Shown: positions 47,401 to 59,769, numbered from the stretch's first letter. The stretch: 64,000 nt of DNA from Chionis minor (GCA_013398295.1 VZSF01007313.1:6551-70550); one strand, 5' to 3'. Notes: a model not told the origin generated them from the sequence alone. Numbers and translations are program-made.

Positions 47401-50400
47401 AATTTAAAAAGCTTACAGATTCCAAAAATCCTACTCGACTTTAAGGGAGCTCTGATCTCCTCCCCGGTCGATTAAAGGCAGGGGTGGGCAGCTTTCACGT
47501 GAATAACTGAAGTCTATTAGGTCTTGTGGAATTCTAAAAAAAACCATGCACCCCAAGTGAGAGACCCTGCAAGTTATTTCAATAACGTTCTAAAAACACA
47601 CCGTGGGTTGGAGCCACCGTGCTCACCAGAAGACTAAGGCAAAGCCACAAACGCCGCCGGGACCTCCAGATCCCACTGTTGGGAAACACGAGCTCCTATT
47701 TACAAACCAGACAAGATCATCAAGCGCAACACTCTTACACCAGCTGATTTCCTGAACAAATCCACCAGCATTCCTTTCAACCAGTTCACGTGCTGGGCAC
47801 GGAGACACCCCCCGGCCCCAGGGAAGCAGATGAAGGGGCACCTGGAGCTGCTCCACAGCCATGCGCCTTACACCCCTTGCGGCATAAAGCAGGAGGAACC
47901 CTCTGGGCCTGCAGAAACAGCACGTTTGGTTTTTCTAGCTGCAAGATTCTCCTGCATCGGAATTGCTGCCGGCTACCGAGCAATCCCAACTGCTGGAGGA
48001 AGGGCAGCGGCAAGTACGGAGTGCCAAGGATGGGATTCTCCTGCCTCTCCCCACAAAAGCACAAAGAGCTGGACTTCACTGGGATTTCACTTTTTCGTGG
48101 ACACAACAGACACGTGCTAAACGCAGTGCACTGAAAACAACGCTTCCTAAGTAGGAGTTGAGGTCTGCCCAGTCCCGTGAACTAATTCTGCTGCTTCTTT
48201 CACCTGATTTTTCTTCAGCTCTTTCGGAGGTTACAATTCTTGTGTATCACTTTTATCTGAGTCTCTCTAGATCCACTGGCAGCTCTGAAATGTTTCTCTT
48301 TTCAGTTGCTGAACACTGATATTAAATCCCTTGCCAAAATAATTATTCAAATGGCAACTATTCCATATGCCTTCTTACTCTACTGAAGAATAATAATGTA
48401 ATTTAAGATTAGACCATAAATCCCTCTTGAAAAACCTCCCATTATATTTGAATCTTAACAACAATGTACAAGCGTGTTCTAGCTTTACACTTAACTTGCC
48501 AAGAACTCTTCAGGGAACAAGTTGTTACTATTGCATTTCTTGCAAAACTAATATAGGTCCTTAAAAACCAGGTGGCACTGAGATTAAGGAGGCTACATGC
48601 TCCTTTCCTTCCTCCAAGTAGTTAAAGACTTTATACAAAAAGTCAGGAGGCCACTTCTAACAGCAAAAGCAAGAAATTTGTCTTCCCTAAAATGAATGAT
48701 TTAGTTATATTTAAGACTGTTTCCCCCCCCCCTCCTCCCTCACCCCAGAAATACTGACCACACCGTTACTCGCACCCTCTTTTGCCCCTTGTCCCTCAAG
48801 CAGTCTGATGATGAAGGTCTGGTACATTAAAGCCACACGTGTGTGACAAGTGAAGAATGGAAGTTCAGCAGAGACACCGACTCCAGCGCAGTCAGAGGAG
48901 CAGAGCGGAAACACTGCAGTGACCATATAGTGTTTAGCACAAAGGTACCGTTTCTCCCCTCAAGATCTGAGATACACAAGAGCTTTGCGCGCGCAGTTTT
49001 CAGGAATGCTTCATCAGTCCAGTGACACATTTCGGGATTGCTGCACCTCTGGCAACGCACCATGGCTGAGCCTCACCGACACGCGTGAAGCGTGTCCTGC
49101 AACACCGAGAAGGACTTGATCTCTGTGCCAGTTCCCACAGCACTGCTCAAAACGTGCCTAACATACACGCTGACATTTGCAATAAGGTCTTTTTTAATGA
49201 CAGCTATTTCTTGAACTACAAGCAACTATTTGCTTTTCATAATTTGATTAAATAACACAAGACTTTAACCTTATAACTTTAGTCCTCTGACCCAGTCTCA
49301 ACTAATCTCTCATTGATCCCCACATATCCCAAAATGTACTTTTGGAACACCAACCCACTTCACAATACTAATAGTTAGTTAATTGTAAGAGCACACGTGC
49401 TGATATATAGCTTTTTGCTGTTCTATTTGAACCAGGAGTTGCGTGTTCTTTTCATTTGTTTGGTATTCATTTTTATGAAATCCAAAATATGAAGTGTTGC
49501 ACATCCTAGGAAAATGATACAATAACTGCATTTGAGAAGTCACACACATGGAATATATGCATGGGAGAGTGTCACGGCTGCACACTTAAAGGTCATTACG
49601 TACACAATTATTTTCTCTCTTCATTTGTGCCCCTGGGGTTGGTTGGTTTGTTTTAGGAAGCACTGAGCAGTCTCAGAATAAAGGAATTAAGTAAAGCTAG
49701 CTAACAGAGCTTTGGATGCTATAACATTTAATATCTTAGTCCAAAACTGTAAATCATTATAAGCTGCAGTTTGTAACTTTCCACTTCAGAACATGCTTCT
49801 CTTTCTGATCTGACTTAACAGAGGTGAAGAATTTGTTACAGAATCCACAGCTGGAAACAAACTGCTAAATTTGCCATTTAATGACTGCGAGTAGTTTTAA
49901 CCAGTCAGCTCAACCGTATTCAAAGCAAAACCCCTGATATTATGATTACTTACAAGAGTTCTATTACTAATACAAGAAAAATTCTCCTGTAAGTAGATTT
50001 GCATTGGCATTTTACAGTGCCAACATGTCTGCATTGCTACTGTAGGAACAGAATAAAACTGATATAATCAAGTTCATGGATAATAGTTGCAACTATTCTA
50101 GATGACCAACGTACAATATTCAAAAGTGAGCACCACACCTACGGTTTCTTAATGTTTTGTATCAGTCTGCACTATGGCAGTTACCACAATAATCTTCTTC
50201 CAAAAAAAATCAGAATAAGCATAATTCTAATAAATTAGAATAAGCATAACAAAATTAGAATACCCGGTGTTCCTATACTGTAGAATACAAGAAAATAAGC
50301 AAAACCTATGCACTACATAAAATACTTTAAAATTTTACTTCATGAGAGGTGTTCAGGAATTGACGGAGTAGACTATACTATGCATATGCTCTAATAAAAT

Positions 50401-50458
50401 TGTCCCCAGTCTATCAGTTTCCAAATTGCATATATTCTCTGAGTGGCTACATACTAAC
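41353..50458 (-). other. ANKHD1: ANKHD1 intron (9.1 kb)
   Basis: Long AT-rich intron. Besides the homopolymer tract at 41424-41471, it holds AT-rich simple stretches (about 45740-46000) and a GC-richer patch at about 47780-48130 with open frames on both strands but no recognised domain. No CR1 element or exon was recognised. Confidence 0.7.
41424..41471. repeat. Poly(A)/poly(T) tract near an exon
   Basis: Forty-eight bases, almost all A on the plus strand with two or three G interruptions. In the ANKHD1 transcript this is a long U tract about 70-120 bases upstream of the acceptor at 41352. Confidence 0.9.
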
Positions 50459-50561
50459 CTTTCACCACTCCCAAGAGAGGTGGCGAGTTCTCTGGAGGGG
50501 TTCTGTCAGGTTCCTGGGGAGGTACAACCATAGCAAGCGTGTGCACTGGTACACGTGGAAC
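50459..50561 (-). CDS. ANKHD1: ANKHD1 Pro-rich linker exon
   Basis: The acceptor is TTTTAAG and the donor GAAAG/GTTAGT; it enters in phase 0 and leaves in phase 1. It reads VPRVPVHTLAMVVPPQEPDR, then TPPENSPPLLGVVK, following the first ankyrin block. Confidence 0.95.
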
Positions 50562-51248
50562 CTTAAAACAAAGCCACAGACACACACTCAGATGAAAAAC
50601 CCCAAAAGCCTTTGGAACGCACCAGATCTTGACCCGTTAATACAAAGATACGGCAGACCTCCATTCCACTCTTCCCAAACCACGTACGCTACGCTATCTC
50701 TTTGTATGACCCGTTCTGCACTATTTTATTGTGGATAATATGTCAAAGTTAACTATGTCACTCTTCACCAAATCCTGGGCTGTGTAGGCTGGAAAACTAT
50801 TAACATCTTTAGGCTTTTAATCAACTAACTCCACTGGAAAGCTACCTCTCTAGACTGCAGAATTCTAAATTTACCCAATATATTTTCTTTCATGTAACAA
50901 CCAAAATCAGCAACAACATTTGAGGGGTTTACAAGGGTTTAGATCTGTTGAAACAAAATACTGAGAAAACACACCCAAGAAAATAATATTCTTTTATGAT
51001 TCTAGGTTTGGGACTATCCTGTCTAAGGATCAGAAAAGGGAGCCAAGTTCATGCGCTCTTCAGGCAGGACGCTGCAGATGATACCAATCAACTTTCTCAC
51101 TCTCTACCATTTTCAAATGCATAGACTTCTTAAAATTCTTTCCACTGTGCATATTCATGTCTAAATTAACTTCAGAAGTTAATTACTAAAGAAGTGCTTC
51201 TTTGCAACATTCGTGGTGATATTTAAAAAAAACCTCCTTATGCCTTAC

Positions 51249-51392
51249 CTGAGACTGATCCTGAGATGGAGGTGTGAGCTGAGACAAGTCTGCTGTAGGA
51301 ACCGACAGAACATTGTTTGGGTAATCCAGCAAGTACGAAACAACATTTGTATGTCCTCCTTTGGCGGCTTCAATGAGCATTGTTGAACCATC
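51249..51392 (-). CDS. ANKHD1: ANKHD1 last ankyrin exon of first block
   Basis: Forty-eight codons, phase 0 at both ends (acceptor TCACTTCAG, donor TCTCAG/GTAAGG). It reads DGSTMLIEAAKGGHTNVVSY, then LLDYPNNVLSVPTADLSQLT and PPSQDQSQ: one ankyrin repeat followed by a Ser/Pro linker. Confidence 0.96.
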
Positions 51393-51553
51393 CTGAAGTG
51401 AGATTTTGGAAATAAAAAGCCAGAAGATGAATTTCGCTGCCTGGTGTAGCACATAAAACATGAATTAGACCACTAAAATTGCCCATTTACTACTTCATTA
51501 AGTTAACTAAGTGGTTGTTTCAGTAGCGAAAATTCACAGTTTTAAGCGAGTAC

Positions 51554-51681
51554 CTTGAGCCGATGAGTAGGATCTGCACCATGAGCCAGAAGGAGCTCAA
51601 CAACTGCCAGGTGGCCTCCTGCACATGCCAGTGACACCACCGTGTGGTCATTATTAGCTGTAGCCCTGTTAACATTGGCAC
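51554..51681 (-). CDS. ANKHD1: ANKHD1 ankyrin repeat exon
   Basis: The acceptor is TCTTCATAG and the donor CTCAAG/GTACTC; it enters in phase 1 and leaves in phase 0. It encodes ANVNRATANNDHTVVSLACA, then GGHLAVVELLLAHGADPTHR and LK. Confidence 0.97.
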
Positions 51682-52313
51682 CTATGAAGAAAAGATCTCA
51701 GAATGAAACGCCAAGAAATTTGTTTTAAAAGAATGTATCAACAAGGACAGTGTTCTCCGGAATAAACTCTTCTAATCTTCCTAATTTGTACACACTTCTA
51801 GGGTAAAAGCAAGGGATTTGGAATAACCGATGGTTTCTACAGCTCATCCTCCTCATCTTGTAAAGACGACGCAGTAATGACAGTAAGAGTGGGCCTCCTA
51901 AGTGATAAAGGAGGGAACACTTGTGGCGTACAAAGCCCAACTTTCAAATTTTCATTCTAAGCACTTATCAGTATCACTACATGGTGCAATTTTTACTGTT
52001 TCAGACAGTACTCGAGGATGTATTTTTTCTGAAGGAGGGAGTACTTTAAGAAACTCAAAATATTTGCTGTACTTCAAATCTATTTATTAATCTACACAAC
52101 AGAGTAGGAATAGTAACTAGAAAAATATTTCTATTTTGAGAAATAGATGCATAGACATGATTCGTGTATCATGAAATAAACTAAATTCAAAAAACCCTCA
52201 GCGGTTTGACAAATGCTCCCATACACATAACCGCATTAATTTTGAAGAAGGATCACAAACATGCACAATGGTAAAGTGGCATTTTAAGTTTTTAAGTTAA
52301 ACTAGTGTTTTAC

Positions 52314-52401
52314 CTTTGCTAATAAGGAATTGCACAGTGCATAAATGACCAGCTCGCGCAGCCTTCATTAGTGGGGTTCTCCCACCTTCAGATTCATGCT
52401 C
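52314..52401 (-). CDS. ANKHD1: ANKHD1 ankyrin repeat exon
   Basis: The acceptor is TTACAACAG and the donor CAAAG/GTAAAA; it enters in phase 0 and leaves in phase 1. It encodes EHESEGGRTPLMKAARAGHL, then CTVQFLISK. Confidence 0.97.
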
Positions 52402-55400
52402 CTGTTGTAAAGAAGAAATAACAGATGTATAAATGGGCCAAAATTATACCACCGTTTCAGCTGTTGAAGCATCTCATGATGGGAGCCAGAATTACCTGTA
52501 TCAGTAGAAAATCTATCTTACAACATGACCATAATCAATATAAACTGACTGGAATCAATTTTCATGTTACCTTAAACACTGAACCACACTGTCAAAAAGC
52601 GTTAAGACCACATCCATACTGTTACCGCACAAGGAAGTTTCCCTGCTTACATACCCCTTTTTTAGCGTTCAAACACATACAGAACATACTGGAGAACAGT
52701 AACGACTCGGTTCCTCCTCAAAAAGGGATGACTAACACAAATATCATCCAGCATCCAAAGTATACAAATAACTATGAACCCATGTGCACGGGTGCTGCAC
52801 GCCAGAACTGCAACAACGTCTGAAGCGCAGACACCATTTTTAAAATGCACTGAAGAGACTCGGGAATAAAAATGAGACAAATCACTGCAGGTCACAGAAA
52901 GTCCCTGAATGAGAGGCTTGGAGTTCAAAGCAGAAAGACGACAAAAGGATGACACAAGCCAACAGAAAAGAATGAACGACAAGAACAATTTTTCTGTTTT
53001 AAAAAGTTTCTGAATACTGGAAGGATATGGTTGAATACAACTGTATTAGAGAAGTTACAGAAGTAGAAAATTTGCCTGCTATGTAGACATGATCAATAGC
53101 ACAAAGAATGCTGACTAATACCTATCCACACTCCCACAGCAGCAAGGGGAGAGAACATCATCTTCCTGGGCATGCTTGTATTTGCATGCTGAATATTCAG
53201 TCTGATCAATAATATACTAGGACTATGGGGGTTCTTAATGTAAGTATCTGGGAAGCCAAGTTCTAAATCCACTATTTACTTCTGGAATTGCATGTGTATT
53301 TGACAGTGAACGTTAACATTTCATACTGACAGTGGATGATGCTGCCGTTTACAAATACAAAAGGACAAAAATAGATTTGACAGCACTAATCAACTCCTTC
53401 CCATAGTTTCAGCATTCCTGAAAAATTCTGCATATGTCCTTTGACATATGGCTTGCTTTGGTTGCAAGCTGCACCTTAAGTCAGCTTTCTGCTCGTATGC
53501 TTGAGGAGGAAATCTCTTGACTGGATCTTCTATTGGAGACCGATCCCATGCAGAAAATACCAACCAGTCCTTTGCCGTAACAGGGGTTACGCTACCCCTT
53601 TCCTATGCACTTGGGAAAGATCGGGAACATGTTGCTCCTGCACCTTCGTAAGAACTTTGTACTACTGCACACCGCTTTAACACGCATTTAAACTCCATAT
53701 TAGTGCTCTGATTTCTTTGCTTACTTGGTAATATACTGCATAAGTGCACGCAGGCAGATAGGAAGCCTTACAGACTTATTACTGAAGACACTTTTTTAAA
53801 TAGATTCCACTCCCAGGGCAAATGACTGCTTAGCTGTTGACAAATATATGCATGCTTTTGGACTGTCTGCATGTCAGAAATATTTGCAGGACATGTAAAG
53901 TTAATTATGTTAGTATGTGGCCCTATGATGTGCAAGAATTAGGAGCATGCCCTTGAGCTCTGATGCTTACCCTGGTATTTGGCATATTTTTTTCCTTCCT
54001 CAGCCGCTGCCAATAGATCATAAAAAGCCAGATGCTGCTGTTTGCCTTATGCACAGCAAACCCCTGATACTGCTGACAAACCACTCACAAAGCAGCTACG
54101 GATACAAAGAAGTACTGAACACACCACTTCACTCGCTGAGCAGGACCAGAGCATTGCTGCCCAAACAGTTTAATACACATTTCCGAAGCCCCATTGATGC
54201 AACAGCAAAGATAGCAAGAAGCAAAATTTATTTTAGATCATCTTAGCTATAAGCAATGTAGCGAAAAGCCATCCTATATTGCATTCAAATGTAACATTTC
54301 ACATAACTAGCAGTGAGATACCATTATTTGCAGCGTTCGCTATTCCTAACAGACTTCACCATTGAAGTCTTAAACACGGATGTCAGGAGGCTTCCTCATT
54401 TAAATGCAATGCAGTTATTCTGCCCAGTTTAACCAACTGTCACTTCATCAAGCAGGCAGAACTCGATCCTCAACTATTATACGCCTCAAATACTTGCAGC
54501 ACCATACACATCATCAGTCCAGCCAAACTGAACCATTTGTGTGCCCACCTGCTGTAAGTCTTCAAAAGTTATTGCATTTTGATGATTTTTTTCACATTGG
54601 AAGACAGAAACGCATATTTTACTTTAAGATTAAGCTAATTCTATGACTTCAGCACTCTGTTTTGCACTAATAAAGGCTAGCAGATATCATGAACTCAAGC
54701 TCTAAGGGAAAACATCTAGAACAAGCCAAAATAAGAAGCTGAGCCAGTGCACTGCCTTTGTCTACTCACATCCTTTCTCTTACCTGGAACGGCCAAAACT
54801 TTAATTTTTATTTTTAAGCTGTACTAGATAATTAAAATCAGGACAGAGAACATGCAAGCTGTCCCAGAGCATACCCCATCAGCTTCCCAATCCGTTTCTT
54901 CCTTGTATTAACATGAAGTACACGCAAATGCTTATTTTGTAAGAACAAAACCAGCAAGGAGCACTCGTGTCCAAAGACAATCTCCCTGGCTATCTGCACA
55001 GTAGGACTCACCGCAGTGTTCTGTCTCTCTCCAACCCTGAGAAATACGGCAGTTAGTATCCTCAGGAAGAGGCATAAAGGAGAACAACTATGGTAGCTTT
55101 GACTAGCCATTCCCTAAACACCCGAGTGAGGTGCTCTCCTGCGAATTCTGAGTGAATACAAAGAGCACCTGAGAATTTTCTGTAGGTTTGGGTACCAGAT
55201 CGGGAGGAAGGGGAAAGCGAGAGTATCACCCAAACCAGGTCGGAGTTTACATTACCTGCTCCTTTTCTACTGGGACTCAAAAAGAAGATGAGTATCCAGT
55301 CGGTAACAATTATTTCCTTTCTAAACAAAACAACGCTTCAGAGAGTACAGCAAAAGCAGTGTCATCAGAAGCATCTCATGACAATCATTGGGTTTTTTCA

Positions 55401-56189
55401 TTCTTGATTTCAAGTTCTCTGTTTTAGCTGATTCCAAAACCAGCTATATAAGCTCTCCTTCATTCACAAGTATTCATGATTGGGAAGTATTATTCACTAG
55501 GGTATTTTTTGCCAGTTTGTTTCCAGTATCTTAGGTTATTTAAAAGCTCTAGAACAAAATCTGTGATTTCAAAGTAAAGGTCCAACTGCTCTCTTCAATT
55601 CTTTAAGAAGCCTCTCTCACCCTTGACAACACTGAATATTTAATGGAAATCTAAATATTATTCTAAGCAAAATGATTTAGACAAAGTTTTTGATGCAAAA
55701 TAACAGCCAAACAATACAGGTCTTAACATTATGACACTTTGCTAATTTTCAGGATTGAACTCCTATCAAAAGATACGCTACTCTAGCAGTCTCCAACCTA
55801 GTTGTCCCAGATAACCTTCCCAAGATATGTAGCAAACCAGTATTTCAGAGGTACCTAAAAACTCAGCTAGGCCTCTAGTTTAAAGTAAATATCTGAAGAG
55901 GGAAGACAGTATGTATCTAGCTTGCTGTAGGAACAGGTTTAACACAGCTACTTGTGCAAACAGACTCAATGAGATAACTTGCTGCATTTGTGAAGGTTGA
56001 GATAGCGGGTTTTTTAAAAACAGGGTTTTAGAAAACCCAACAGAAGGAAAAATGCAGGACAAAGATGACACGCCTACTCTACACAGCAAGCCTTTGTATT
56101 TTTGGAGAAATATAGATGCCTTAAAGTCATGGTTGTTGTTAGCATGTATCATGAGGCTGCAGCTTACAAGCATCAAAGGCGAACCTCAC
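52402..56189 (-). other. ANKHD1: ANKHD1 intron / alternative 3' region of short isoform
   Basis: AT-rich 3.8-kb intron. Its first bases (56142-56189, minus strand) stay open for 16 codons after the preceding exon and may be the coding end and 3' UTR of a short isoform. I see no consensus AATAAA close by, so the end of such a transcript cannot be placed. No other exon or clear repeat was recognised. Confidence 0.65.
56139..56189 (-). CDS. ANKHD1: Readthrough C-terminus of short ANKHD1 isoform (VBARP type)
   Basis: If the donor of the exon at 56190-56249 is not used, translation continues VRFAFDACKLQPHDTC and stops at TAA (56139-56141). The human short ANKHD1 isoform, as I recall it, ends after the same exon with VRVAFDACKL and a few more residues. 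Nine of ten residues agree, in sequence that is intron in the long form. The isoform would carry only the first ankyrin block, without KH domain. Confidence 0.6.
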   Translation of the reverse strand: MRFAFDACKLQPHDTC

Positions 56190-56249
56190 CTGATGCTTGC
56201 CCGGCTCTATGCCCTCCAAAATAGTCTTCTTTAAGTCCTCCTGCTTGTC
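56190..56249 (-). CDS. ANKHD1: ANKHD1 small exon inside first ankyrin block
   Basis: Sixty bases, phase 0 at both ends, with acceptor CTTTTTCCTTCCGCAG and donor CATCAG/GTGAGG. It encodes DKQEDLKKTILEGIEPGKHQ. The mammalian exon is DKQEDMKTILEGI-type with 19 residues; this copy has an extra Lys. It inserts between GADL and EHESEGG, interrupting the ankyrin array with a short acidic loop. Confidence 0.9.
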
Positions 56250-57020
56250 CTGCGGAAGGAAAAAGAAGAACTCACGGCTCTTGTTCTACAGGTAAGTGTT
56301 GTTCTTGGCCATGAAGACCTGGCATGTGAACTTGAATGGATCAGATCCACCAGCTGAAAACTCTGCTTTGCTGGAACTAGGCAAGCAAGCACAAAAGTAA
56401 GACCAAGCAATGCAGCTCTCGCCAGTTCTGAGTCCTCCACAAGCCACTCAGCTTCATGAAGAGAAGGCCATACACAGCATCTTGTTAAATACAAGATGAT
56501 TTTTTGTTCACTGCTGGCAAAAGAGAGGATTTAATTGTACTTTACACCATCCACAGACTGCAACACAACATCCAAAAGGTGATAACTACAAAAATTAACT
56601 TTGCATGTTCTACAACCTTTTGCTTTCTTTGTAGAAGACTGAGGGCCAAGTCTAAAAAGACCTGAAAATCCTGACCTTCCCCTGACGGTTCAAGAAACAG
56701 TATGGAAAAACACGACAGCTTCTCAGATCCTCACTGTAACCACAATGTTGCTATCTCCAGCATGCTTTCATTCAAATCCATAAAGTATCAGCTGCTTTTG
56801 GAGATGTTTAAATGCTGCCTTGTGCAACCTGTATCAAATGCGCAGTGTGTCATACACATAAAGGGAAGTGAGTTCCTAATTAAGGAGCCACATTAGCATG
56901 AGGAATGGCATCAGCTGAAGGCAAAGCAACGATGTCTGCAATGACAAAAACATCGGTCTGTAAAAACATCTTGTCATAGGAGAAGAATCAAGAGGTAGTT
57001 TGGCATGCCTGTATTCATTA

Positions 57021-57044
57021 ATTTTTTTTTTTTATTTTTTTTTN
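57021..57044. repeat. T tract ending in a single N
   Basis: About 23 bases, almost all T, followed by one unresolved base. Low-complexity intronic sequence. Confidence 0.9.
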
Positions 57045-57800
57045 GAGTTATGTGGATGCCAGGTAGCCAGTTTTAGTCTTTTAAGGAAAGCCACGCAAGG
57101 AATTTTAACAAGTATAAGAGACCTTTAGGGAGAGCTACACAGTGTAAAATGAGAAGAATGCACGGACGAAGCTGCCTTCAGGGGTTCTCTTCCATCTCTC
57201 AATTTCAACATAAAAGCACCCAAATATCTTGGAGCAGAAAGGTAACCTCCATCACTAGATCAACTCTCCTGTGCAGCAGAGCCTCACGTAGAGCTGCAAA
57301 ACAGCCTAGATTGGAAAATCCCAATTTAGAACTCTTTTCTGTACTTCCCAGATAAGAAACGCTGGGATCTTCTTGCTGCCCAGAAAAAAACCCCAATCTC
57401 TCTTGTTTTCAGCTACACTGAAACAGGCAAAGATGCAACAACCTTATCAAGACCAGTCTCGCTTTCAAAAAGGAATCTCCAGTGTACAGCATTTCACCCA
57501 GGTCTGATTTTAAATTAAAAGGGAACAGGCATCCAAACAGGGACTTTAGTTTATAGAAAGGTATACCGCTTTAAAGCAAGATATTACCTCTCATTAAATA
57601 TCACTGATACTCTTTGTGAGCTTTACAGTCCTTACTCGAGTAGCTGTGGGAACATACATTCACCACACGTCTTACCTTACACAAGCTCTGAGATGAAGGT
57701 AACTTAGTAAAGACATAAAGAAGAAGGGGGGGAAGGAAAACCAGGAGAACTTTCACAGGAGAAACAAAAGTCTCCTCTCACCTTTGAGATAAAACCATGA

Positions 57801-57885
57801 CTTAGTGGTGGACCTGGTAGAGTAGGGTCAATGACTGGACTAGCTGAACTTAAATGTCTTTTCCAACCTAAATGATTCTATAAGA
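57801..57885 (+). mobile_element. CR1 3'-end fragment
   Basis: About 85 bases resembling the last part of a CR1 element in plus orientation, with GTGGTGGACCTGG, GACTGGACTAGCTGA and TTTTCCAACCTAAATGATTC in the expected order. It is opposite in orientation to the other CR1 pieces and quite diverged. Confidence 0.7.
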
Positions 57886-58837
57886 CAAATCCTTGCCACA
57901 AAGGTAAATAACTATTGCTGAAGTCCTGGTTACTTTTTCCTAAAGCTACTAAACCACACCACCGCTTAGGAAAAATGCTTTTATCAAATCCTATTTCAGA
58001 GTTCTAATCTCCAACATTTTACACCTATTAATCATGAAATCTAAAGTAGGTATTTGGTCCCCATAAAGCAGTTTGTAACCAAATAAAATTTACATTTGGT
58101 CCAGTGGCAGGAGCTCAGACCGAGACTTTGAAAGTCTCTAGTCCTGCAGGCAATAAAGGAACTTGAATGCAACTAAGGCACAGATGGGATCACAGGCTGA
58201 AGTCTTCAGATGTGCCTCATATTAAGTCATTCATATAATTGGCAAAAGCAAGCTGATTTCCAAATGCATACATTAACAAGGAAAGGCATAGGCCTGCCAA
58301 GCTAGTTTTGCTACAGATTTTGACAGGCCAACTTTGTCCCTGTAAGGACATGGAAAAGACAAATCCCTTAAAGAAGGGCATCAGAAAAGCAGCAGAATAA
58401 CTGGTAACAAGCCAGACTTCATAAGCAATTAGTCCCAAGGAGATATAAATCCATCAAAATACCATACACGATTGAGCAGCTCTCCAGCAGACAGCAACAG
58501 ATGAGCGTGTACTCTGACGCTGTTCATTTCTAGTAGAACATGCCACTGCAAAGTTTTAAGGAAAAATGAACCACAAACCAAAGAAAGTGCATCTCAACTA
58601 GCATTTTATTTTAGTTCTCCTGGTTTTTGTAAAGCCACATTCCTTAATGAATCTAACAGAGCTCTCAAGATCTTCACTGGTTCTTGAACTGAATTATGTA
58701 TTTGATATCTAGCCCAGAGAATGTCTCTGGAAAGCAAGAGTTCCCATTTTCTACTTTCAAGAACAACAGCCTGTTTGTGCTGAGACATGATGGTAATAAT
58801 CACTCCCAGTTCAGACAAAACTCTACGGGGACTAGAA

Positions 58838-59220
58838 TCACTTATCATAACGGTTTGAGTTGCATGGGACCTTCGAAGACCATGAGGTCCACTCCCCTGC
58901 CATGGACAGGGACAGCTTCCACTGCATCAGGTTGCTCAAAGCCCTGCCCAACCTGGTCTTGAACACCTCCAGGGATAGGGCATCCACAGCTCCTCTGGGC
59001 AGCCTGTTCCAGTGTCTCACCACCCTCAGAGTAAAGAATTTCTTCCTAATATCTAATCTAAATCTCCCCTCTTCCAGTTTAAAACCGCTACGCCTTGTCT
59101 GATCACCACACTCCCCAACAAACAGTCCCTCCCCATCTTTCCTGTAGGCCCCCTTCAGGTACTGGAAGGGACTATAAGGTCTCCCCAGAGCCTTCTCTTC
59201 TCCAGGCTGAGCAATCCCAA
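58838..59220 (-). mobile_element. CR1 retroposon fragment abutting an LTR
   Basis: About 380 bases in minus orientation. The ORF2 end is recognisable in pieces, including [20 protein letters not shown] on the minus strand, and the 3' end lies near 58838. At its 5' end (59220) it passes directly into LTR-like sequence. Bases 59143-59220 are repeated at 59357-59434 as part of the 213-bp duplication. Confidence 0.88.
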
Positions 59221-59569
59221 CATATTAAATAAAATAATACAACACAAGTCGCTCTCACCACCCGATGATCGACTGCCCAGCCTGCGACAAGCAGTGATCA
59301 CGGATGCCCACCACCCAGCTAACCCCTATTTATATACTGACCACCACACCTATGGNTGTAGGCCCCCTTCAGGTACTGGAAGGGACTATAAGGTCTCCCC
59401 AGAGCCTTCTCTTCTCCAGGCTGAGCAATCCCAACATATTAAATAAAATAATACAACACAAGTCGCTCTCACCACCCGATGATCGACTGCCCAGCCTGCG
59501 ACAAGCAGTGATCACGGATGCCCACCACCCAGCTAACCCCTATTTATATACTGACCACCACACCTATGG
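59143..59569. repeat. Perfect 213-bp direct duplication around one N
   Basis: Bases 59143-59355 and 59357-59569 are identical as far as I can compare them, separated by a single N at 59356. The block spans the CR1-LTR junction. Perfect identity plus one N at the joint is what an unmerged contig overlap leaves behind; a real tandem duplication is less likely. Confidence 0.9.
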
Positions 59570-59769
59570 TATGGAATACTCCTTTGGCCAGCTTGTTTTG
59601 TCTGCGCGCCCTCTCAGCTTCTATGGGAAGCTGGAAAAGTCCTTGACTAACGTAAACACCACCTGGCAACAACTAAAATAATATGCATTATCAGCATCAT
59701 TCTGGCACCAAACCCAAAACACAGCAGCTATTAGGAAGTTAGTTAACTATCCCAGCTAAAACCAGGACA
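59221..59769 (-). mobile_element. Avian ERVL-type solo LTR, truncated
   Basis: On the minus strand the sequence starts GGTTTTAGCTGGGATAG and contains GTCAAGGACTTTTCCAGCTT, GGCCAAAGGAGTATTCCATA and the TATA-like CAGTATATAAATAGGGG. It continues with GGTGGTGAGAGCGACTTGTG before T-rich sequence. This order matches an abundant avian endogenous retrovirus LTR family of ERVL type (family assigned from memory). No internal retroviral genes are present, so it is a solo LTR, and its 3' part stops at the CR1 junction. The apparent length is inflated by the duplicated block; the real LTR piece is about 335 bases. Confidence 0.75.

Noticed and set aside
59143..59569. Two tandem LTR copies or a paired-LTR provirus
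   Set aside because: The copies are identical, include part of the CR1, and are joined by one N with no internal retroviral sequence.
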